Of a stretch of 36,757 nt of DNA, positions 31,753-36,757 are shown piece after piece. The stretch is taken from NCBI GenBank assembly GCA_017651345.1, contig JAGCDD010000449.1, positions 1 to 36,757 on the forward strand, given 5' to 3'. The first letter of the stretch is position 1. Every line of letters starts with the position of its first letter. The notes beneath the pieces were generated by a model. That model did no database searches. It was not told the origin of the DNA and saw only the letters and a program-made list of their open reading frames with translations. This DNA comes from Bacteroidales bacterium (GTDB lineage Bacteria > Bacteroidota > Bacteroidia > Bacteroidales > UBA3824). The position numbers and the translations under genes are program-made.

Positions 31753-33051
31753 ATGCTTTCGGCGGTGGCATACATAGTAGAATCATCGGTAATATTTGCA
31801 GTGCTTATAAATTTTTACAAATATGCCTGCTACCGTCAAACCTATTACAAGTGGGATCGATTTCTACTAATTGCCTGCATAGTAATATGCTACGCACTGC
31901 CGTTTTGCAAAATCAGCGGAGACGAATCTAACACCAAAGCCGAAACCGAACCTGTATCGATAACAGGCATCGCATTAGGCGAAAACAGCCACACAATCAC
32001 ACTCTCAAGGCAAACCACTTTTGCCACAATAGCCAAAAACGCACTACACAGCCCCACATTCCACACATTATTATTTATATTAATGATAGCGTATATAGTG
32101 TGCGCGGCAATAAAGGCAGTATCAGTATTATCTGCACTGCTAAAAATACTCCGACTAAGGCGCGGAAAGCCAGAAACAATTGACAACGGCATCAAAATTT
32201 ACACCGCCGAAAGTCGCACACCAGCGTTCTCGTTCTTTGACAATGTATTTGTAAACAAGGCGTTCTGCAACCTCGACAGCCGTTCGCAAGAGATAATTCT
32301 CAACCACGAACGCCAGCACATACGCGGACGCCACAGCATTGATGTTATCATCTTTGCCATACTCTCAATAGTGCAATGGTTCAACCCTGCTGTTAAAAAA
32401 GCCGCAGCACTCAGCCGACAGATTTGCGAAAACATAGCCGACTCGTCTGCCACCGAGGGCGACAAAAAAGAGTACGCGCTGCTTCTATTAAAACTCGGCA
32501 GCAACAACCCCACACCTTCGTCAGCAGAAACAGACACAGAAGGCAGTCTCAAAAACCGTGTGCTCAATATCTACTCTTACGATAGCGCACAAAACCGCAA
32601 AATACGATTTGCCTGTTCGCTACCCATATTGTTATTGTTAATAATCTGTTACCTGATAATAGGCGGCAAAATGAGCACAAAAAACAAAGACGGATTAGAG
32701 TTTCCAATAAAAGGCGGCTACACATTGGCAGCAGAATACTTTGAAGACCGAATTTGCACAATAAAGGATGGACGGAAATATTACGTTTCGCATCCCGAAA
32801 CAGCATTCTACGTACCCGAAAACACAGTAATTGTTGCACCGATTACAGGCACAGCCACATCAGCAAACGACAACGAAATTGCCATAACATCGGGCGACAC
32901 CACTATCACTATCAAATACTTATCGTTGGTAAGCAAAAGCAAAACGGTAACACTCGGTCAAGAGATAGGGCGAGCCACTACCCTCCCACTGTCGATAAAA
33001 ACCGAAATAAAAAACAAAGCAATCGACCCAGCGATAATATTCAACTACTAA
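31753..33051 (+). CDS. BlaR1/MecR1-like M56 metallopeptidase with degenerate LytM/M23-like sensor domain
   Basis: 432 residues. Membrane segments are predicted near 5-21, 36-52, 103-125, 196-212 and 285-304. The M56 zinc motif is HERQH at 185-189 in LNHERQHIRGRHSIDV, with a possible third ligand Glu226 in ICENIAD. The periplasmic tail (about 316-432) follows the LytM/M23 outline: FPIKGGYTLAAEYFEDR, then TVIVAPITGTATSA, NEIAITSGDTTITIKYLSLV and KTVTLGQEIGRAT. The metal-binding HxxxD and HxH positions read HPETA and SIK, so it is probably a binding module, not an enzyme. BlaR1 has a penicillin-binding domain at this place; here a cell-wall ligand is a reasonable guess. Confidence 0.87.
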   Translation: MLSAVAYIVESSVIFAVLINFYKYACYRQTYYKWDRFLLIACIVICYALPFCKISGDESNTKAETEPVSITGIALGENSHTITLSRQTTFATIAKNALHSPTFHTLLFILMIAYIVCAAIKAVSVLSALLKILRLRRGKPETIDNGIKIYTAESRTPAFSFFDNVFVNKAFCNLDSRSQEIILNHERQHIRGRHSIDVIIFAILSIVQWFNPAVKKAAALSRQICENIADSSATEGDKKEYALLLLKLGSNNPTPSSAETDTEGSLKNRVLNIYSYDSAQNRKIRFACSLPILLLLIICYLIIGGKMSTKNKDGLEFPIKGGYTLAAEYFEDRICTIKDGRKYYVSHPETAFYVPENTVIVAPITGTATSANDNEIAITSGDTTITIKYLSLVSKSKTVTLGQEIGRATTLPLSIKTEIKNKAIDPAIIFNY

Positions 33052-33090
33052 TTTATATAACGTAACTTAACTACCTAATACTTTGATACT

Positions 33091-33285
33091 ATGCAAAACA
33101 AAAAATCAGCAAGTGCCGACCTTGAAAGCAAACGAGGAATAATGTTTCTGATAGGTCTTGCCATATCGCTAGGGCTGATATACGCAGTGTTGAGCTACGA
33201 AAAGCCCAAGCCCACATACGAGGAGGTAACAGTAACCCTCCCGGCGGAAAGTTTAATCATCACCGAAATAATTTCTCCGCCATAA
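33091..33285 (+). CDS. 64-residue TonB N-terminal-like microprotein or remnant
   Basis: Starts MQNKKSASADLESKRG and continues into one transmembrane helix (about 18-36, FLIGLAISLGLIYAVLSY), then KPKPTYEEVTVTLPAESL and stops at IISPP. The first 40 residues align with both flanking TonB paralogues (KKS-x-A-x-L-x-x-K pattern, then the helix), but it ends where their proline-rich segment would begin. After the stop there is no recognisable TonB C-terminal domain before the next gene. It may be a truncated duplicate or a functional small protein that competes for ExbBD. It starts 39 bases after the M56 gene, in the same operon. Confidence 0.7.
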   Translation: MQNKKSASADLESKRGIMFLIGLAISLGLIYAVLSYEKPKPTYEEVTVTLPAESLIITEIISPP

Positions 33286-33398
33286 GTTAAATTATTATTA
33301 AAAAAAATTTGCGTATAAAAAATAAACACAATAATTTTACACGCTCGAAAATGTAGCACATTAACATTAAATATAAACACACAAAAACATAAATCAAA

Positions 33399-34088
33399 AT
33401 GGAAGAAAAAAAATCACAAAAAGCCGATCTCGAAGGTAAGAAAACCATCTTCTTAGAAATCGGTTTCGTTCTCACCCTCTTAATTGTGTGGTGGGCGTTC
33501 GAATTCAGCACAAAAGCAGAAAAAGCTGAAGACCTCGGTACAGTTGCATTCACCGAAGACGTTGTAGAAGAAATTCCTATCACTCGTCAAGAGCAGATAG
33601 AGCTTCCTCCTCCACCTCCTCAACAAACCGTTGCCGACATTATTGAGGTGGTAGACGACAAAATCGAAATCAACGAAGACCTCACAATCGACGAAGCTGA
33701 CGAAAACACAGCCGTTGAAATTCAAGAAATTGTAGAGGTTGCACCCGTTGAAGAAGAAGAAGAAGAGGCAGCACCTTTCGTTATCGTAGAGGATATGCCC
33801 GAATTCAAAGGCGGTGAAAAAGCTCTTTTGAAATATATTGCTGAACACGTGGTTTACCCCGAAATTGCAAAAGAAAACGACATTCAGGGTACAGTATACG
33901 TTAAGTTTGTAATCAACGAAAAAGGCAAAGTTACCAACGTAGGACTTCTCCGTGGCGTTGACCCCTTGCTCGACAAAGAGGCAATCAAAGTTATCGAAAG
34001 CCTTCCCGATTGGAAACCCGGCAAACAGTCTGGTAAAAACGTAAAAGTTTCGATGCAGGTGCCCATCAAGTTTCAGTTAGCAAACTAA
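33399..34088 (+). CDS. TonB-family energy transducer, paralogue 2
   Basis: 229 residues. N-terminus MEEKKSQKADLEGKK, helix at about 17-36 (FLEIGFVLTLLIVWWAFEF), proline run LPPPPPQQ, a strongly acidic linker (VEEEEEEAAP near 124) and the TonB C-terminal domain (DMPEFKGGEKALLKYIAEHVVYP, GTVYVKFVINEKGKV, LPDWKPGKQSGKNVKV). It keeps the full MPEFKGGEKA motif that paralogue 1 lacks, has no cysteine, and is the more canonical of the two. It is last in the blaI-M56 operon and is followed by a strong terminator. The 113 bases before it are AT-rich, with no clear promoter. Confidence 0.93.
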   Translation: MEEKKSQKADLEGKKTIFLEIGFVLTLLIVWWAFEFSTKAEKAEDLGTVAFTEDVVEEIPITRQEQIELPPPPPQQTVADIIEVVDDKIEINEDLTIDEADENTAVEIQEIVEVAPVEEEEEEAAPFVIVEDMPEFKGGEKALLKYIAEHVVYPEIAKENDIQGTVYVKFVINEKGKVTNVGLLRGVDPLLDKEAIKVIESLPDWKPGKQSGKNVKVSMQVPIKFQLAN

Positions 34089-34104
34089 TGCAAAAAAAAC
34101 TCAC

Positions 34105-34147
34105 AAAAAAAATCTGCCCACTGTTGACACGGGGCAGATTTTTTTTT
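34105..34147 (+). terminator. Intrinsic terminator of the blaI-M56-TonB operon
   Basis: Arms 34105-34119 and 34132-34146 pair perfectly over 15 bp (ATCTGCCC/GGGCAGAT core plus A/T), with a 12-base loop, and the 3' arm runs into nine T. It lies just after the TonB paralogue 2 stop. Confidence 0.93.
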
Positions 34148-34154
34148 ATATTTG
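34124..34154 (+). promoter_or_regulatory. Promoter of the universal stress protein gene, inside the terminator
   Basis: TTG at 34124-34126 sits in the terminator loop and TATATTTG at 34147-34154 begins at the end of the U-tract; the gap is 20 bases. The ATG at 34185 is 30 bases further on. Confidence 0.75.
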
Positions 34155-34184
34155 CAAAAAACCGCCTACAACCAATATAAACTT

Positions 34185-34994
34185 ATGACAACAGACAAGC
34201 CAATAATAGTTCCATGGGATTTTAGCGAAAAAGCAGAGTTTGCACTGCTTCATGCTGTCAACATTTCAATAATAACAAACTATCCTATAATACTTGTTCA
34301 CATTACTAAACGTCAATCAGACAACGCAGAATATACCCAAAAACTAACTACCAAGGCCAACGAATTAAAGCAACAATACGGAGTTGAAATATCAGCCTTG
34401 GTACGCACAGGCAACATCTTTAATCAAATATCCGACATCATTGCCGAAACCAATGCCTTTATTGCCATTATGGGCACACACGGCATGAAAGGGCTTCAAA
34501 AACTAACAGGCAGTTGGGCATTAAAAGTAATTACAGGCTCAAAAGCTCCATTTATTGTAGTTCAAGACCGTCCTCAATCAAATGCCGACGTTACAAAAAT
34601 CGTTCTTCCAATGGATTTTAAACTCGAAGAACGAGAGAAACTTGTGTGGACAACATTTCTTGCAAACGTTACCAAATGTAAATTTTACATTTGTTATACC
34701 GAAATTGGCGACGAAATAATTCAAAAACGCACCATCGGCAACATAAAAGCTGCCTGCACATATTTAGAAAGCAAAGGAATCAACTACGAACTACATCAAC
34801 TACCCGGCGAAGAAGGCATCGCCAAAGAAACCATAAAATTTGCCAAACAAATCGAAAGCGGAATGATTCTTATTACCACCACCAAAAACATTAAGTTTCA
34901 AGACTATGTGCTTGGTGCTGCCGAACAACAAATTATTGCCAACGACAGCAAAATTCCTGTTATGTGCGTCAATCCAAAAGCAGGAACAAAATAA
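34185..34994 (+). CDS. Universal stress protein, tandem UspA domains
   Basis: 269 residues from ATG 34185; the longer open frame from a TTG at 34152 would begin inside the promoter. Domain 1 (about 5-128) is canonical: IIVPWDFSEKAEFAL, VRTGNIFNQISDI, and the nucleotide loop MGTHGMKGLQKLTGSWALKVI. Domain 2 (about 135-269) keeps the fold (IVLPMDFKLEEREK, HQLPGEEGIAKETI, PVMCVNP) but its ATP-binding glycine loop is replaced by TTTKNIKFQDYVLG, so it is probably structural. Stress-related; target unknown. Own promoter. Confidence 0.92.
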   Translation: MTTDKPIIVPWDFSEKAEFALLHAVNISIITNYPIILVHITKRQSDNAEYTQKLTTKANELKQQYGVEISALVRTGNIFNQISDIIAETNAFIAIMGTHGMKGLQKLTGSWALKVITGSKAPFIVVQDRPQSNADVTKIVLPMDFKLEEREKLVWTTFLANVTKCKFYICYTEIGDEIIQKRTIGNIKAACTYLESKGINYELHQLPGEEGIAKETIKFAKQIESGMILITTTKNIKFQDYVLGAAEQQIIANDSKIPVMCVNPKAGTK

Positions 34995-34995
34995 T

Positions 34996-35027
34996 TTTGC
35001 ACATTAATAAAATAATATCTACCTTTG
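34996..35027 (+). promoter_or_regulatory. pdxA promoter
   Basis: TTTG at 34996-34999 and TACCTTTG at 35020-35027, 20 bases apart, immediately after the stress-protein stop. ATG 35054 is 26 bases downstream. This placement argues against the longer reading frame that opens at 34964. Confidence 0.78.
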
Positions 35028-35053
35028 TAATTGGATATAACAAATTTTCGAAA

Positions 35054-36124
35054 ATGGACAAAACAGAAAACAACAAATACGTAATAGGCATTACACAGGG
35101 CGATATCAACGGCATCAACTACGAGATAATAATCAAAGCACTTGCCGACCCGGAATTATACAACAACTGCACAATAGTAATTTATGGTTCTGCCAAGGCA
35201 ATAGGCTTTCACCGCAAAAACCTCAACCTGCCGCAAATCAATTTCAACGCTACCAAAAGCGCTGCAGAACTTGCTCCAAACAAAATAAACCTTATTAACA
35301 TTGGCGACGACAACCTTCGTCTCGAACTCGGAACCTCAACTGTTACCGCAGGCGAATGTGCTGCCGAAGCTCTCAAACTTGCCGTTCAAGATTTAAAACA
35401 AGGATACATCGATATTTTGGTAACTGCTCCCATCAACAAAAACAACGTTAACGAAGCTGGACTCAAGATACCGGGACACACCGAATTTCTTGCCGATAAT
35501 TTCAACACATCTGATTACCTTATGCTTATGACCTCCGAAGATTTAAAAATCGGAGTTGTAACGGGTCATGTACCTCTAAAAGACGTGGCACACAACATAA
35601 CACCACAAAAAATAGTTCAAAAACTACGCATCATAAACCGCTCGCTCAAAGAGGATTTCACCATCCGCCGTCCCAAAATAGCGGTGTTGGGTCTCAACCC
35701 TCACTCTGGTGACAACGGAGTAATTGGCAACGAAGAATCAGAAATCATTCTTCCCGCACTTAAACAAGCCGAAGAAGAAGGTATAACATGTTTTGGTCCA
35801 TATCCTTCGGACGGATTTTTTGCTGCCGAACTCTACAAAAAGTTTGATGCAGTGCTTGCCATGTATCACGACCAAGGATTAATCCCCTTTAAAATAATAG
35901 CAGGCAACAAAGGCGTTAACTACACAGCTGGATTGCCAATTGTGCGCACTTCGCCCGACCACGGCACAGCATACGATATTGCAGGTAAAGGCATTGCCGA
36001 CGAAACTTCGCTCAAAGAAGCTATTTACACAGGCATTGCAATTTGGCAAAACCGTCAGTTGCTCAAAGGAATCAATCCGCTCAAAAAACTTACAGTAACC
36101 GAATCGGACAAAAAAATTTGTTAA
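35054..36124 (+). CDS. pdxA: 4-hydroxythreonine-4-phosphate dehydrogenase
   Basis: NAD-dependent step in DXP-dependent pyridoxal phosphate synthesis. 356 residues from ATG 35054, which places YVIGITQGDINGINYEI near the N-terminus as the family requires. Motifs: VTAPINKNNV, the metal-binding IPGHTEFLAD, LNPHSGDNGVIGNEE, MYHDQGLIPFK and VRTSPDHGTAYDIAGKGIAD. The GDINGI opening (in place of GDPAGIG) is, to my knowledge, normal in Bacteroidota. It is followed after 25 bases by deoC. Confidence 0.95.
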   Translation: MDKTENNKYVIGITQGDINGINYEIIIKALADPELYNNCTIVIYGSAKAIGFHRKNLNLPQINFNATKSAAELAPNKINLINIGDDNLRLELGTSTVTAGECAAEALKLAVQDLKQGYIDILVTAPINKNNVNEAGLKIPGHTEFLADNFNTSDYLMLMTSEDLKIGVVTGHVPLKDVAHNITPQKIVQKLRIINRSLKEDFTIRRPKIAVLGLNPHSGDNGVIGNEESEIILPALKQAEEEGITCFGPYPSDGFFAAELYKKFDAVLAMYHDQGLIPFKIIAGNKGVNYTAGLPIVRTSPDHGTAYDIAGKGIADETSLKEAIYTGIAIWQNRQLLKGINPLKKLTVTESDKKIC

Positions 36125-36149
36125 CCACTACTATTAAAAACAATATACA

Positions 36150-36715
36150 ATGAAAGACTTTTCTTACGAACGTCACGGCTCAGACTTAATTAATTCGCGC
36201 CTCTGCGTTATCGAAAACCGTGCACAAAAAAATAGATCGATAGCGAATCTCAAAAAACTACACTCGTGTATCGACCTTACATCGCTTAGCAATGCCGACA
36301 ACGAAAACTCCATTGCCGACTTTGTAATGAGCGTCAACACTTTTAAAGAAAATAATCCTGACATACCAAATGTAGCAGGTATATGTGTATATCCCAAGTT
36401 TGTTCCTGTGGTACGAAAAATTCTTGCTGTTCCCGATGTTAAAATTGTTTCGGTGGCAGGAGCTTTTCCCCATGCACAAACATTTGAAGAGATAAAAATT
36501 CGCGAAGTAGAACTTGCCGTAGAAGCTGGTGCCGACGAAATAGACGTGGTAATCAATGCAGGCGACATTATCGACGAGGAGCATTCCAAAGCACTTGCAT
36601 CGCTCAAAGATATGAAAAAAGCTTGTGGCAACGCTCACCTCAAAGTAATACTCGAAACAGGCGCATATTCTTACGATTCTGACATTTACGAAGCCTCAAT
36701 AATAGCCATAAAAGC
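36150..36715 (+). CDS. deoC: Deoxyribose-phosphate aldolase, truncated by the contig end
   Basis: Cleaves 2-deoxyribose-5-phosphate to acetaldehyde and glyceraldehyde-3-phosphate. 188 genuine residues remain. Seen: LHSCIDLTSLS near 30-40, GICVYPKFVPVV, VAGAFPHAQT, ADEIDVVINAGD with the conserved Asp, and LKVILETGAYS. The frame then ends in AIKA; the Schiff-base lysine motif (usually FIKTSTG) and the KPAGG-type motif lie beyond the end. The six codons after 36715 come from adapter sequence and are not part of the protein. Confidence 0.93.
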
Positions 36716-36757
36716 AGATCGGAAGAGACACGTCTGAACTCCAGTCACAACAACCAA
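36716..36757. other. Illumina adapter contamination at the contig end
   Basis: From 36716 to 36748 the sequence matches the TruSeq read-1 adapter (AGATCGGAAGAG ... GAACTCCAGTCAC) with a single base missing after GAAGAG. The last nine bases, AACAACCAA, are where an index would lie. This is not genomic sequence. Confidence 0.96.

Noticed and set aside
31388-33051. Beta-lactam resistance locus
   Set aside because: Repressor and protease are of the BlaI/BlaR1 type, but no beta-lactamase or mecA-like gene is present and the sensor domain is not a penicillin-binding fold as far as I can see.
34964-35053. 30-residue N-terminal extension of pdxA
   Set aside because: It overlaps the end of the stress-protein gene and contains a well-formed pdxA promoter; the family begins close to YVIGITQGD.

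Overview
The window looks like one contig from an uncultured member of the Bacteroidota, most likely order Bacteroidales. The evidence is: many promoters of the Bacteroidota type (TAnnTTTG at -7, often with TTG/TTTG about 20 bases upstream); type IX secretion (T9SS) C-terminal domains and a PorZ-type T9SS component; paired OmpA-family proteins; the purN / acpP-fabF-rnc gene order; and several TonB energy transducers. I see no tRNA, rRNA, CRISPR array, insertion sequence or prophage. No gene-free stretch exceeds 300 bases. Both contig ends look artificial: the left end lies in a 7-base tandem repeat, and the right end runs into a near-complete Illumina adapter that truncates deoC.

Layout. 1-896: short repeat and a compact sensor histidine kinase. 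1033-5858 (minus): a run of five tightly packed genes read ompA-like lipoprotein > dCMP deaminase > S41 protease > hflX > small exported protein. 5998-7758 (plus): carboxypeptidase-regulatory-domain protein and a VTT/DedA-like membrane protein, closed by a long hairpin shared with convergent metG (minus). 9999-19241 (plus): manC, a coiled-coil membrane protein, an MMPL/RND-type transporter, a polyprenyl synthetase, ruvC, porZ and trpS, ending in a bidirectional terminator. 19292-27227 (minus): purN > M1 aminopeptidase with a T9SS-like tail, then a 1306-residue BspA-type T9SS surface protein followed by an OmpA-family protein. 27438-30355 (plus): acpP, fabF, rnc and a DUF3109 protein. 30593-34088 (plus): TonB paralogue 1, BlaI-type repressor, M56 metallopeptidase, a 64-residue TonB-like microprotein and TonB paralogue 2. 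34185-36715 (plus): tandem universal stress protein, pdxA and truncated deoC.

Two parts stand out. First, the 30.4-34.1 kb region reads as a self-contained envelope-sensing module. A BlaI-type repressor and a BlaR1-like M56 protease, whose periplasmic tail resembles a LytM/M23 domain without its metal ligands, sit among three TonB-derived genes. The two promoters of the module carry matching operator-like 16-mers (AAYT-N8-ARTT) on a 20-bp grid, with the same offset from the -7 box in both. Second, the large BspA-like surface protein has a run of nine G in its first codons. The tract lies where slippage would switch the protein off or move initiation to a second upstream ATG, so it is a candidate phase-variable adhesin. 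Both readings come from sequence alone and are inference beyond the motifs described.
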